A stretch of DNA of 64,000 nt from Allorhodopirellula solitaria (GCF_007859855.1 NZ_SJPK01000004.1:248001-312000); one strand, 5' to 3'. Counted from the first letter of the stretch, positions 31,724-40,885 are shown. Program-made: numbers and translations. The notes: generated by a model from the sequence alone, not told the origin.

Positions 31724-32710
31724 ATGAGTGTACACCCTATGCGATGTTTGACCCTGCTCAGTTTCCTGCTTTTGATCCCCCCGCCTGCCTGGGGGCAAGA
31801 TCAAGCGGGTCAGCCCCCAGTAACTGATTCAGAAACAGTAGCTGATGCAGAAACGGCTGAGACAGCGACACAGCAGCCCGCGGCGCTGGCGCCGGAGCTG
31901 TCTGCTGTTCAGGCCCAGTCCCAAGCCTTCGTGGCGGCCTTCAATCAACACGACGCCGAGGCGGTCGCGGCGTTGTGGACCGAGAACGCAGAGTACATCA
32001 GTCATTTGGGCACTGCCGTTCAGGGCCGCGAAGCTATCGAGCAGGCCTATGCTCAGTTTTTCGCAGATCACCCGGAAACAAAGATTCAGGTTGTGATCGA
32101 TTCGCTGCGGCAGGTCGGTGAAGGGCTGGTCATTGAAGATGGCCGCGCCTTGGTCTCGCCCCCGCCCGGCGGTGCCGCTGGGATCAGTAAGTACACAGCC
32201 GTGCACACGCAGGACGATGGTCAGTGGCGAATGGCTTCGGTCCGTGATGTTTGGGTTGACGCAGCAGCCACGCGAGAAAGTACAGATGACCTGGAATTCC
32301 TGATCGGGGATTGGGTTGCCGAAGAACACGGCATTCAGTTGCACTCGGTCTGCCGATGGGTCGCTGGCGGGCATTTCGTTGCCCGCACCTACACAACCAC
32401 ACAGGTCGATGGATCGCAGTCCTCCGGGCTGCAATTGATCGGTTGGAACCCTGTGGATAACCGCATTCAATCGTGGATGTTTAGTCCCGATGGCGGCCAT
32501 GCCATGGGGGTGTGGTCGATCACAGCAACGGGCTGGATTGCCGAGACCCGAGGTGCCACCGGAGACGGGACACCGACGACATCCCTGAATCGGCTTAGCC
32601 GCCTCGATGAGAACGCCTACGTTTGGCAATCGATTCAACGGACCGTTGGTGGCGTCGCGGTGCCGGACACCGATGAAGTGGTGATCAAACGCAAGCCCAC
32701 CGAAAAATGA
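31724..32710 (+). CDS. Secreted NTF2-like (SnoaL/DUF4440) two-domain protein
   Basis: 328 residues with a signal peptide (MRCLTLLSFLLLIPPPAWG, ending near residue 25). Residues 60-180 have the NTF2-like pattern: SQAFVAAFNQHDAEAVAALW, YISHLGTAVQGREAIEQAY and a buried-strand end WRMASVRDVWV. Residues 190-328 begin LEFLIGDWVAEE, the start motif of DUF1579-like beta-barrel proteins, with strands such as GLQLIGWNPVDNRIQSWMF. NTF2-like domains act as small-molecule pockets or enzymes; this one has no identified substrate. The stop overlaps an in-frame ATG of the next gene, but that gene's likely start is 62 bases further on. The two may share a transcript. Confidence 0.65.
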   Translation: MSVHPMRCLTLLSFLLLIPPPAWGQDQAGQPPVTDSETVADAETAETATQQPAALAPELSAVQAQSQAFVAAFNQHDAEAVAALWTENAEYISHLGTAVQGREAIEQAYAQFFADHPETKIQVVIDSLRQVGEGLVIEDGRALVSPPPGGAAGISKYTAVHTQDDGQWRMASVRDVWVDAAATRESTDDLEFLIGDWVAEEHGIQLHSVCRWVAGGHFVARTYTTTQVDGSQSSGLQLIGWNPVDNRIQSWMFSPDGGHAMGVWSITATGWIAETRGATGDGTPTTSLNRLSRLDENAYVWQSIQRTVGGVAVPDTDEVVIKRKPTEK

Positions 32711-32772
32711 TTCATTCGCCGCCACGCTACCCACTCTCTTCCAAAAAATCTCACGATCAGAGGCCCAGTCTC

Positions 32773-34809
32773 ATGCCTGTCAAAAAATTTCAAAGCGTTC
32801 TCGCGATTACCTTGGTTCTTTTCTTGCCTTTGAGTGATTGCTGGGGCCGCGGCTTCGGCGGTGGTGGCCGGAGTTTTGGCGGCGGAGGCGGACGCAGCTT
32901 CGGCGGCGGAGGCCGCAGCATGGGTGGCGGTGGTTTCAGTGGCGGTGGTTTCAGTGGCGGCGGGCATAGCTTTGGCGGCGGCGGTTTTAGCGGCGGTGGA
33001 TTCAGCGGCGGTGGCAGCCACAACTTTGGTGGCGGCGGATTCAGCGGCGGCAGTCACAGTTTCAGCGGTGGTGGTTTGTCCGGTGGCAACCACAACTTCG
33101 GAAGCGGCGGGTTCAGTGGTAGTGGACTCAGCCGTAGCGGACTCAGCGGGGGAAGCCACAACCTCGGCGGCGGGCTGAGCGGAGGAAGCCATAACCTGGG
33201 CGGTGGTGGACTCAGCGGCGGCGGTCATAACCTCGGCGGAGGCGGGTTGAGCGGACGCGGAGGCGGCCTGAGTGGCGGAGCGGCACACAACCGCTTTTCC
33301 ACTCCGAGTCGCAGCCAACTCGATGGTTTCTTGGGGCTTCCCTCCGATGCTGGGATGGGAGGGCTCGGAGGCGGCGGCAGCTCCCGCAATCGAGGTGGGC
33401 TCAGTGGTGATCATTTTGACGTCAACCACGGCTCGATCAGTGGCGATAATGGCGGCAAAGCGGCTGGGATTTCTGTCACTGGCCCCCGCGGCAATACCAA
33501 GGGAACTGCGGTAGGCGTCGGTGGCGAAGGCGCGGTCGCCCGCGTTCGCGGCAGCGAAGGCTCGCGTGGCGCAGGAACCGCTTCGGGATCCGTCAAAGGT
33601 CCCGATGGAGGCATGGCCGCAGGCACTGCGTCTCGCGGACCTGCGGGAGGCGCTTCGGCTCGAGGTGCGGCCGTCGGCCCCGACGGCGGCGCGGCCGCAG
33701 GCACCGCTTCCCGCGGACCTGCTGGAGGTGGATCGGCCAGCGGAGCGGCAGTGGGTAGAAATGGTGGCGCTGCGGCGGGCACGATGAATCGCGATCGAGA
33801 CGGCAGTGGAACCGCCCGCGGAGCCGTCGTTGGTCCCAATGGCGGAGTCGCCGCAGGCGGCGCCGCACGGGGCCCCGGTGGTGGCGAAGCCGCCCGCGGA
33901 GCCGTCGTTGGCCCCAATGGCGGAGTCGCTGCAGGCGGCGCCGCACGGGGCCCCGGTGGTGGTGCCGCTGCTCGCGGGGCGGCTGTCGGACCCGGTGGAC
34001 GTGCAGCTGCCGGCGGGGTCGCTCGTGGACCGGCCGGCGGTGCAGCAGCTCGCGGTATTGCTGTCGGACCCGGTGGTGCCGCCGCAGGATTCGCAAGAGT
34101 GACCCCCTCGGGACGTTACACCAGCGCCGTTGCCGTCCGCAACCACTACAACCACTGGGATGTCTACGGCCGCGGTTGGTACACAAACCACCCCGGGGCC
34201 TGGTTTGCTGCAGGGTGGACCGCCGGGGCGATCTGGCGGTCGGCGACCTGGTTCTCCGTCGGCGCCTGGCTGCCCTACGCATGGACCACACCGGTCTACT
34301 ACGACTACGGCAACAACGTCGTCTACAACGAGGGCGATGTCTATGTTGACGGTGACAACGTAGGAACCTGCCAGGAATACTATCAGCAAGCGAGCGATCT
34401 CGCGCAGGTTGGTGTGGAAGCCGATGCACCCGATGACGGCGATTGGTTACCCCTGGGTGTTTTCGCCTTAACCAAAGTCGACAGCGAAAATGCGGACGAC
34501 GCGACCTCCGATGTCACCATCCAACTCGCCGTCAACAAATCCGGAGTCATTCGTGGCAACTATACCGATACGAAAACCGAAAAGACGATGGTGGTGCAAG
34601 GTTCCGTCGACAAGGACACTCAGCGAGTAGCGTTCACCGTCGGCGATAAAGATACCAACCTGATCGAAACGGGACTCTACAACCTCACCAAGGACGAAGC
34701 CCCCGCGCTGGTACATATCGGTCCCGATAAAACCGAACAGTGGCTTCTGGTGCGTCTGCACAATGAGGACGCCGAGACGGACGAAGAGTCCAATGCGGAT
34801 GTCAGCTAG
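32773..34809 (+). CDS. Glycine-rich secreted surface protein (mu-protocadherin-type)
   Basis: 678 residues. Signal peptide MPVKKFQSVLAITLVLFLPL, then about 150 residues of Gly/Ser/Phe repeats (GGGGFSGGGFSGGG), a conserved-looking segment PSRSQLDGFLGLPSDAGM, and collagen-like repeats of the type VGPNGGVAAGGAARGPGGG (about 240-440). The C-terminal domain is aromatic-rich (NHYNHWDVYGRGWYTNHPG, AIWRSATWFSVGAWLPYAW) and ends with a small beta domain. The protein resembles the large Gly-rich proteins annotated in Rhodopirellula as mu-protocadherin or cell-surface proteins; their function is not settled. The start is ATG 32773 rather than ATG 32707 because of the signal peptide. Repetition makes strand slippage likely. 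The long antisense frame is a codon-bias artefact. Confidence 0.7.
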   Translation: MPVKKFQSVLAITLVLFLPLSDCWGRGFGGGGRSFGGGGGRSFGGGGRSMGGGGFSGGGFSGGGHSFGGGGFSGGGFSGGGSHNFGGGGFSGGSHSFSGGGLSGGNHNFGSGGFSGSGLSRSGLSGGSHNLGGGLSGGSHNLGGGGLSGGGHNLGGGGLSGRGGGLSGGAAHNRFSTPSRSQLDGFLGLPSDAGMGGLGGGGSSRNRGGLSGDHFDVNHGSISGDNGGKAAGISVTGPRGNTKGTAVGVGGEGAVARVRGSEGSRGAGTASGSVKGPDGGMAAGTASRGPAGGASARGAAVGPDGGAAAGTASRGPAGGGSASGAAVGRNGGAAAGTMNRDRDGSGTARGAVVGPNGGVAAGGAARGPGGGEAARGAVVGPNGGVAAGGAARGPGGGAAARGAAVGPGGRAAAGGVARGPAGGAAARGIAVGPGGAAAGFARVTPSGRYTSAVAVRNHYNHWDVYGRGWYTNHPGAWFAAGWTAGAIWRSATWFSVGAWLPYAWTTPVYYDYGNNVVYNEGDVYVDGDNVGTCQEYYQQASDLAQVGVEADAPDDGDWLPLGVFALTKVDSENADDATSDVTIQLAVNKSGVIRGNYTDTKTEKTMVVQGSVDKDTQRVAFTVGDKDTNLIETGLYNLTKDEAPALVHIGPDKTEQWLLVRLHNEDAETDEESNADVS

Positions 34810-35427
34810 AAGCTCGTCTCATCGAAGAGGCCGTGCAGTTGCCAATGAATGACCTCCTTCACCCTCCCGGCGATTTCTTCACCCGCCCGGCGAAGCTGGG
34901 AGGGTCCGAAGACGAGCCTTTCGCGAGTCTTCCGGGGGGGCCGAAAACGCAACGGGATCTCCCAAACCAGCGTAATCCCCCCTCCCCGAACTTCGGAGAC
35001 TGCTGAATCAACCCCCGACGCGCAAGCGAGGGTTTACCTGACTCCGCTCGCTAGCGTTTCGGGCTTGTATGGCGGGAGAGAAACCTGGGGCACCGACTAT
35101 TTCAGCAGCCTCCTTTGTTGGGGGCGGGTGAAGTCCTGTGGACGCTTGCCAGTAAGCAACTTAACGTTCGCACAATCTTTGGGGCTTTGCCCCGTTGTGA
35201 ATCACGCCCCTTCCGGGTTGGCTCTGTTTAAACTGGTGCTCCGTTTTAACTGGACTCCGATTGACCCCAACGGTCACGTGACGGAGCAAGCCGTCGGTCG
35301 GCGTTGGCCCCTCTTGCCGATCGGGCCGCAAAAGGCCACGATATGCGACCGTTTTGAGCTGGCTTGATCGCTTCGATTTTGCCAGATTTTGCTATTCCGT
35401 TCGCGTGTTCCCTGAGGGGCAAAACCG
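34810..35427. other. Intergenic region upstream of bioB, repeat-derived
   Basis: 618 bases with no supportable gene. It contains an inverted repeat ACCCTCCC (34861-34868) / GGGAGGGT (34898-34905), a stretch with GCAAGCGAGGG and CTCGCTAGCG that looks like a degenerate dispersed element (about 35020-35060), and a weak palindrome GACGGAGCAAGCCGTC at 35280-35295 related to the 77-bp repeat. A 172-codon plus-strand frame crosses it but has no domain and a basic, repeat-derived composition. The bioB promoter is probably in the last 100 bases. Confidence 0.45.
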
Positions 35428-36459
35428 ATGAGTGTCGCCACTGCTGCTCCAACTTCATTCTCGCCTGCAGGCACCTTCGACGCGATGGCATCCCAAGTGC
35501 TCGAGGGGCGGCCGATCTCGCGTGAACAGGCGCTGTCGATCGTCGAGGCGTCCGATCTCGATCTGCCTGCGATCCTGGCCGCTGGATACCGCATCCGCCA
35601 CCACTACTTTGCCAACTCGGTCCAGCTCTACTTTCTGATGAACGCCAAGAGCGGATTGTGCCCAGAGGATTGCCATTATTGCAGTCAGTCGAAGGTCTCC
35701 GAGGCCCCTGTGCCCAAGTACAACATCCTCAAGCGGGATGACCTGATGGCCGCCGCCGGTGTGGCTGCCGAGCGGGGGGCGAAGACCTATTGTCTCGTCA
35801 TCAGCGCACGAGGTCCTAACGAGCGTGAGATGGTTGCGGTCGAAACGATCGTGCCGGAGATCAAGCAAAAGTACGACCTGGATATCTGTGCGTGCCTGGG
35901 GTTGTTGACTGCTGATCAGGCCCAGCGACTCAAGGCCTGCGGGGTCGACCGAGTCAACCACAACCTAAATTCGAGCGAGATGCATTACGCGAAAATTTGC
36001 ACCACGCACACCTACGCTGACCGCGTTCAAACGCTTCGCAACGTCCGTGACGCCGGGATGGAGATGTGCAGCGGCGGGATCATCGGTATGGGCGAATCGC
36101 GAGCGGATATCGTCTCGATGGCCTTTGACCTCGCTGAGTTGGAAGTGGAATCGATTCCCGTCAATATTCTCAATGCGATCGATGGCACACCGCTCGAAGG
36201 CACCGACTCACTGTCACCCCAAGACGCTCTGAAGGCGCTGGCGATGTTCCGCTTCGTCGCGCCCGACAAAGAACTGCGTATCGCCGGCGGGCGGGAACTG
36301 CACCTGCGTTCGCTCCAGCCGATGGGATTGTACGTCGCCAATAGCTTGTTCGTTGGCGATTACTTGACGACCCAGGGTCAGGCTCCCCAAGCCGACTATG
36401 ACATGATCACCGACCTCGGATTTGAAATCACCGGGTCGTGTGAAGAAGTCAGCGGATGA
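35428..36459 (+). CDS. bioB: Biotin synthase BioB
   Basis: 343 residues with the radical-SAM motif CPEDCHYC (C-x3-C-x2-C) at about residues 77-84. Biotin synthase segments follow: SGLCPEDCHYCSQSK, DICACLGLLTADQAQRLKACGVDRVNHNLN, GMEMCSGGIIGMGES, NILNAIDGTPLEG and GGRELHLRSLQPMGLY with the conserved arginine that binds the [2Fe-2S] cluster. It inserts sulfur into dethiobiotin, the last step of biotin synthesis. Other bio genes are not in the window. It ends 2 bases before the 77-bp repeat array starts. Confidence 0.95.
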   Translation: MSVATAAPTSFSPAGTFDAMASQVLEGRPISREQALSIVEASDLDLPAILAAGYRIRHHYFANSVQLYFLMNAKSGLCPEDCHYCSQSKVSEAPVPKYNILKRDDLMAAAGVAAERGAKTYCLVISARGPNEREMVAVETIVPEIKQKYDLDICACLGLLTADQAQRLKACGVDRVNHNLNSSEMHYAKICTTHTYADRVQTLRNVRDAGMEMCSGGIIGMGESRADIVSMAFDLAELEVESIPVNILNAIDGTPLEGTDSLSPQDALKALAMFRFVAPDKELRIAGGRELHLRSLQPMGLYVANSLFVGDYLTTQGQAPQADYDMITDLGFEITGSCEEVSG

Positions 36460-36461
36460 TA

Positions 36462-36846
36462 GTCGACCGACGGCTCCGACCGTCGCGAGATGGGTAGGTT
36501 GGTTCGAGCTCAGACGGGCGGAGCAGTCTGGCTACTTTGTCGACCGATGGCACCGACCGTCGCGAGATGGGTAGGTTGGTTTGAGCTCAGACGGGCGGAG
36601 CCGTCTGGCTACTTTGTCGACCGACGGCTCCGACCGTCGCGAGATGGGTAGGTTGGTTCGAGCTCAGACGGGCGGAGCCGTCTGGCTACTTTGTCGACCG
36701 ACGGCTCCGACCGTCGCGAGAAAGGTAGGTTGGCTTGAGCTCAGACGGGCGGAGCCGTCTGGCTACTTTGTCGACCGACGGCTCCGACCGTCGCGAGAAG
36801 AGTAGGTTGGTTTGAGCTCTGACGGGCGGAGCCGTCTGGCTACTTT
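36462..36846. repeat. 77-bp tandem palindromic repeat array (5 units)
   Basis: Units start at 36462, 36539, 36616, 36693 and 36770 and are exactly 77 bases with only a few substitutions. Each has two hairpins: CGACGG-CTCCGA-CCGTCG and CAGACGG-GCGGAG-CCGTCTG, separated by a spacer containing TAGGTTGG and GAGCTC. The array fills nearly all of the 407 bases between bioB and the SDR gene. Open frames through it are artefacts because 77 is not a multiple of three. Single or partial copies lie at 11371, 17608 and, in coding form, 25476. Confidence 0.93.
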
Positions 36847-36866
36847 GATCCATGTTGGGAGAGATC

Positions 36867-37676
36867 ATGACGACACCTCTGCAGCTGACGTTCGATTGCG
36901 ATGCCCCGGTGGCACTTGTCACCGGCAGCGGTGCACCGCGTGTCGGCCGGGCCATCGCCGAAGAGTTGTCGCGATTGGGATGCCATGTCGCGTTGCATGC
37001 AAACTCCAGTTCAGCCGAGGCAACCGAGGCGGCTCGCCACTGGCCGAGACAATTCCAAAGGGATGCGATCGTTGTCGCCGGCTCACTCGAGCAGGACGAA
37101 ACCTGTGACCGCATTGTGGAAGAAACCGCGCAGCACTTCGGCCGCTTAGATATTCTCGTCAATAGCGCTGCGATCTGGGCACCGACTTCGCTCGACGCGA
37201 TCACCGGTGATGAGATCCGACGATACTTCCAAGTCAACTCAGTCGCCTCGCTGCTGTGCGCTCGTGCTGCTGGGCGGATCATGTTGACGCAGCCACGCGG
37301 TGGTTCGATTGTCAATATGGGCGATTGGGCGACGCAGCGTCCCTATGCGGATCACGCGGCGTATTTCCCTAGCAAAGGGGCGATCGAGACGATGACCCGT
37401 TCGCTCGCTGTGGAGCTGGGCAGTCGCCATGGCGGTGTGCGGGTGAACTGCGTACAGCCGGGGCCCGTGATGTTAGCGGACGACGTCGATGAGGAAACCC
37501 GCCAGCGACTGGTCGCCAGCACCTTGGCGGGGAGAATTGGAGAGCCCGCCGATGTCGCCACGGCAGTCGCGTTTCTCTGTCAGAGCACCTTCATTACCGG
37601 CGTCTGCCTCCCCGTCGACGGCGGACGGCAAATTTTCGCTCCCGATGATCTCCAAGTCGGACGCAACACGGGGTGA
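36867..37676 (+). CDS. SDR-family oxidoreductase
   Basis: 269 residues from ATG 36867, which has GGGAGA six bases upstream; ATG 36852 is the alternative. Short-chain dehydrogenase motifs are present: VTGSGAPRVGRAIAEELSR (nucleotide-binding loop), DILVNSAA (NNAG equivalent), and YFPSKGA with the catalytic Tyr-x3-Lys. The C-terminus has GEPADVATAVAFLCQSTFITGVCLPVDGG, the usual SDR ending. The HANSSSAEA segment after strand 2 suggests NADPH preference and resembles FolM/pteridine reductases, but that is a weak indication. The substrate is unknown. It stands between the repeat array and moxR on the same strand. Confidence 0.82.
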   Translation: MTTPLQLTFDCDAPVALVTGSGAPRVGRAIAEELSRLGCHVALHANSSSAEATEAARHWPRQFQRDAIVVAGSLEQDETCDRIVEETAQHFGRLDILVNSAAIWAPTSLDAITGDEIRRYFQVNSVASLLCARAAGRIMLTQPRGGSIVNMGDWATQRPYADHAAYFPSKGAIETMTRSLAVELGSRHGGVRVNCVQPGPVMLADDVDEETRQRLVASTLAGRIGEPADVATAVAFLCQSTFITGVCLPVDGGRQIFAPDDLQVGRNTG

Positions 37677-37729
37677 TCGGTTATCATTTTTGCTGCCTGT
37701 TGAACTTTCCGCTTGTCTGAGTTGTACCG

Positions 37730-38752
37730 TTGAGTGATTCGTCCCTGCCGCCCGTCTTGCCGCCCGCACCCGGCGAGGGCCCCGTGGTCGACCCCGAATT
37801 CGCTGCCGTTGGAGAACTGTTTGAGCGAATCCAAGCGGAGGTCGCGAAACTCTATGTCGGCCAAGATGAACTCGTGCTCGGGACATTAACGGCCCTCTTC
37901 GCGGGCGGGCATGTCTTGATCGAATCGGTACCGGGGCTCGGCAAAACGTTGTTCGTCCGCACGCTCGGGCGAATTTTAGGCTGCGAGTTCGGACGCGTTC
38001 AGTTCACGGCTGACTTGATGCCCTCGGATATCACAGGAGCACCTGTCTTTGACATGCAAAAAAGCGAGTTTCGCTTTCGCCCTGGTCCCGTCTTCACGCA
38101 GTTGTTGTTGGCCGATGAGATCAACCGTTCGCCAGCGAAGACGCATGCGGCGTTGTTGGAGATCATGCAAGAATACAGCGTCACGATCGATGGTGTGACG
38201 CATGCCGTCCCTCGCCCATTCCTGGTCCTGGCCACCCAGAACCCGCTCGAGAGCGAAGGCACCTATAACTTGCCCGAAGCTCAGTTGGATCGGTTCATGT
38301 TCAAATTGAACGTCGACTATCCAACCGCGGAGGAGGAGACCGAAATCCTAAAACTGCATTCGCAGCAAGTGGATTTCAACAAGCGGTTGGAAGAAGAGGT
38401 CAACCGTGTCACGGATCCGGACATGGTGAATCAAACCATCCAAACATGCGGTCGGGTGCGGATCGAAGATAGCCTGGTGACCTACATCAGCACACTGGTT
38501 CGAGCGACCCGCGACTGGCCCGGTTTCCATATCGGTGCCTCGCCGCGAGCGGGCATTTCGCTGATGCAAGCCGCCCGAACGCTGGCGGCATTTTCAGCCC
38601 GCGACTTCGCCGTCCCCGACGACGTTACCCGCATCGCCCTGCCAGTCCTCCGTCACCGCGTTCAGTTGACGGCGGAAGCGGAGATCGAAGGCAAGGAAGT
38701 CGACGAAGAACTACGGGCCATGATGCGTGGTATCGAAGTCCCTCGCTCCTGA
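37730..38752 (+). CDS. MoxR-family AAA+ ATPase
   Basis: 340 residues with Walker A SVPGLGKTLFVRTL, Walker B LLLADEINRSP, sensor 1 LATQNPLESEGTYNLPEAQLDRFMF and the C-terminal lid with HIGASPRAGISLMQAARTLAAF. These are the defining MoxR motifs. MoxR ATPases act as chaperones for metal-cofactor insertion or complex assembly and are usually followed by DUF58 and von Willebrand-A genes. Here none follows on this strand, so it is an orphan copy. The likely start is TTG 37730; no in-frame ATG precedes the conserved region closely. It lies 53 bases after the SDR gene and could share its transcript. Confidence 0.88.
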   Translation: MSDSSLPPVLPPAPGEGPVVDPEFAAVGELFERIQAEVAKLYVGQDELVLGTLTALFAGGHVLIESVPGLGKTLFVRTLGRILGCEFGRVQFTADLMPSDITGAPVFDMQKSEFRFRPGPVFTQLLLADEINRSPAKTHAALLEIMQEYSVTIDGVTHAVPRPFLVLATQNPLESEGTYNLPEAQLDRFMFKLNVDYPTAEEETEILKLHSQQVDFNKRLEEEVNRVTDPDMVNQTIQTCGRVRIEDSLVTYISTLVRATRDWPGFHIGASPRAGISLMQAARTLAAFSARDFAVPDDVTRIALPVLRHRVQLTAEAEIEGKEVDEELRAMMRGIEVPRS

Positions 38753-38974
38753 ACCGCCGCGACTCTCCAAGACGCTACGACATCGCGTTTGGCATTGGTG
38801 TTGAGACTGCTCGGTTGATCTGAGGGCCGATCAACTGCCTGTTAAACCTTGTGGGTATTGATAGCCATTCTGATGCCTTAAGGTTTGCTGGCGCGTCCCC
38901 CCCAAACGCGTCGAAAATGAAGTAGCACGGGTCCAACGGTGGATCGTCTACCCAGCCCACATCGTAAGGATGGA

Positions 38975-40177
38975 ATGATGTCTCTTTGCCTTCGTCGCTG
39001 GCTCTCTGCCAGCGCTCTATTGATCTTCGGTCCATCCGCCTTTGCCGACGATCCAACGAACGCGTCGTCTAACCAGAGCCTCACTGCGTCTCCTGTTTCA
39101 TCGGCTTCCAGTCGGGGGCCGGTTACCGATCTTCAGCCTGGATCCACTGTTAGTTCGAACACCGCCGCGCCTCCCCAATTCTCCTTCTTCCCATCGGACA
39201 AATCGACTGGCCGGGTTGCGTTGGTGAGTGACCAGTTTCCATCGCAGGATAACGTGACCATAGGAGCGGGCACATCCTGTTCGACACCAGACGCCAATTG
39301 TTGCCCTCCGCCGTGGGTGCATCGGTCGGGAGTGTTCGGCGAGGTTCTGCTATGGCGTGCTCGCAATACCGATACCGCCTACGCAGCTCCCGTCAATGGA
39401 ACGGTACCGGCCGGCAGCGTCGGCACGCTCCATAGCGAATTTGATTTTGGCTACCGTATCGGTTTGACAAAAGCCTTCGATAGTTGTCACAGCATTGTCG
39501 CGACTTACACGGGATTCATCAGTGAGAACGATGACCAGGTCTCGGGGACGGCCTTGAGCAAATTATTGATTCACCCCGGCGCGTTCAATGCGGCGTCGGA
39601 CGCCCTGACAGCATCGGGGAATACGGCACTGGATTTCCATGTCTTCGACCTCGATTACCGCTTCCTACTGCGTGGCGGTGATTGCAGTGCCATCAACATG
39701 CTCATTGGAGCCCGCTACGCACACATGGAACAAGAGATTGGTGCGATCTATCAGCCCGTTGGAATCGTTGACGCTGTATCGTCCGATATCGATTTCGACG
39801 GGGCTGGCCTTCGCCTGGGACTCGATGCTGAACATCACGTCGGGCATGGTCTGTACGGCTACGGAAAAGCTAACGCCAGCTTCCTCGCCGGTGAGTTTGA
39901 CGCGAGCTACTTGAATACTCGCGACGGTGCCTATGTGTCGTCCTCGGACTTCAATGCCGCACGCTTAGTAACGATTCTCGATCTGGAGGTTGGGGCTGGC
40001 TGGCAGGCGACGGAGAACTGTCGCCTCTCAGCTGGATACTCCGTCAGTGGTTGGTTCAACAGCGTCACGACCGCGGACTGGATCGACGGCGTTCGTGACG
40101 ACAACAATCACTTCGCCGACATGAGCCAAGCGATCACCTTCGACGGCTTCAATGCCCGTGCTGAAATGCGATTCTAG
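38975..40177 (+). CDS. Outer-membrane beta-barrel protein, Lpg1974-like
   Basis: About 400 residues. ATG 38975 is preferred because AAGGA lies five bases upstream and a signal peptide follows (LRRWLSASALLIFGPSAFADD). After a low-complexity stretch (to about 110) comes a barrel-like region of alternating strands with many Gly and aromatic residues: GVFGEVLLWRARNTD, FDFGYRIGLTKAFD, FDLDYRFLLRGGDCSAINMLIGARYAHMEQ and GYGKANASFLAG, ending NARAEMRF with a terminal Phe as in outer-membrane barrels. The start VFGEVLLW and the overall plan match the Legionella major-outer-membrane-protein-like (Lpg1974) family expanded in planctomycetes. Probably a porin or structural barrel; transport specificity is unknown. 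Confidence 0.7.
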   Translation: MMSLCLRRWLSASALLIFGPSAFADDPTNASSNQSLTASPVSSASSRGPVTDLQPGSTVSSNTAAPPQFSFFPSDKSTGRVALVSDQFPSQDNVTIGAGTSCSTPDANCCPPPWVHRSGVFGEVLLWRARNTDTAYAAPVNGTVPAGSVGTLHSEFDFGYRIGLTKAFDSCHSIVATYTGFISENDDQVSGTALSKLLIHPGAFNAASDALTASGNTALDFHVFDLDYRFLLRGGDCSAINMLIGARYAHMEQEIGAIYQPVGIVDAVSSDIDFDGAGLRLGLDAEHHVGHGLYGYGKANASFLAGEFDASYLNTRDGAYVSSSDFNAARLVTILDLEVGAGWQATENCRLSAGYSVSGWFNSVTTADWIDGVRDDNNHFADMSQAITFDGFNARAEMRF

Positions 40178-40261
40178 TCGCCTGACGGAAAACACCCGGT
40201 GGATTGATTGCAAGCGAATACCACCGGAAACGTCCTTGGTTAATTCAACGACGAGACTTGG

Positions 40262-40885
40262 TTACTCTCGGACGATCTCGACCAATTCGATAGCGGGCTG
40301 GTCGTTGCAGCGGATCAATGCGGTGCGGCCGTAGATGACTTCGTTGGGGGCGGTACCCAGGAAGGAAGCAAGAGTTTGATTGGGGGTGATCCTCCAGAGT
40401 CGGTCGAGCTCGACCGAGCGGAGGACGTTGTGGTTGATCAGCGCGCGGCCCAGTGGGATGCCCTCGCCAGCAATCTCCATCCAGACTTCTTGGCCGATCG
40501 TCGATGGGTCGAGCCGCACGAGGCCGTACTGGACGATCTTCCTCGCCGCGTGGGTCACGAGGGTAATCTCGCGAGAGTAGGAAGCAGTCTGCTCGGCAAT
40601 CAAACGGCGGCCTTCTCCTTGCAGGGCGGGGTCGTCTTGCCAGATCGTCCGACCGTCGCGTAGATGATTGCAACTACGATGCACCACCACATCGACTTTC
40701 TCCCCGTGAAACGCTTCGACAGTCACAGTCATGTGGCTGTTGTGATCGAGCAGTTGATCAAAGGGGGGCGGGCACATGGCGACTTCTTCGAATGTCGCGA
40801 GGGTATCGGAATCGCTATAGAACTGCGAGATCAGCGATTCGATGTCAATTTGGCGGCGCAGCGGCGGATCGGATGGGGTGAGCAT
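40262..40885 (-). CDS. Chorismate-lyase-like (DUF98/UbiC-fold) protein
   Basis: 207 residues. The core resembles the chorismate lyase fold: an early MTVTVEAFHGEKVDVVV strand, then SREITLVTHAARKIVQYGLVRLD and GIPLGRALINHNVLRSVELDRLWRI. In the UbiC/DUF98 family this order is strand pair, 'arginine-x-glutamate' strand and the GxxLG loop. UbiC releases 4-hydroxybenzoate from chorismate; DUF98 relatives have mixed or unknown activities. Key residues cannot be assigned with certainty from sequence alone. It is the last gene of the minus-strand terpenoid-like block, 27 bases after the DUF116-prenyl synthase gene. If it does make an aromatic acid, a prenylated aromatic product would follow. Confidence 0.5.
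   Translation of the reverse strand: MLTPSDPPLRRQIDIESLISQFYSDSDTLATFEEVAMCPPPFDQLLDHNSHMTVTVEAFHGEKVDVVVHRSCNHLRDGRTIWQDDPALQGEGRRLIAEQTASYSREITLVTHAARKIVQYGLVRLDPSTIGQEVWMEIAGEGIPLGRALINHNVLRSVELDRLWRITPNQTLASFLGTAPNEVIYGRTALIRCNDQPAIELVEIVRE

Noticed and set aside
32635-34389. 584-codon antisense frame across the Gly-rich protein gene
   Set aside because: It is a low-complexity Ser/Thr/Ala/Pro product of Gly codons read backward; no signal peptide or domain.
34849-35367. 172-codon plus-strand frame upstream of bioB
   Set aside because: The DNA is repeat-like, the product is basic and without domains; bioB's own start is clear downstream.
36581-36805. 75-codon frame inside the 77-bp array
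   Set aside because: The unit is not a multiple of three, so the frame is an artefact of the repeat.
36462-36846. CRISPR array
   Set aside because: Whole 77-bp units repeat head to tail without unique spacers, and no cas genes are present; the same applies to the 179-bp, 203-bp and 36-bp arrays.
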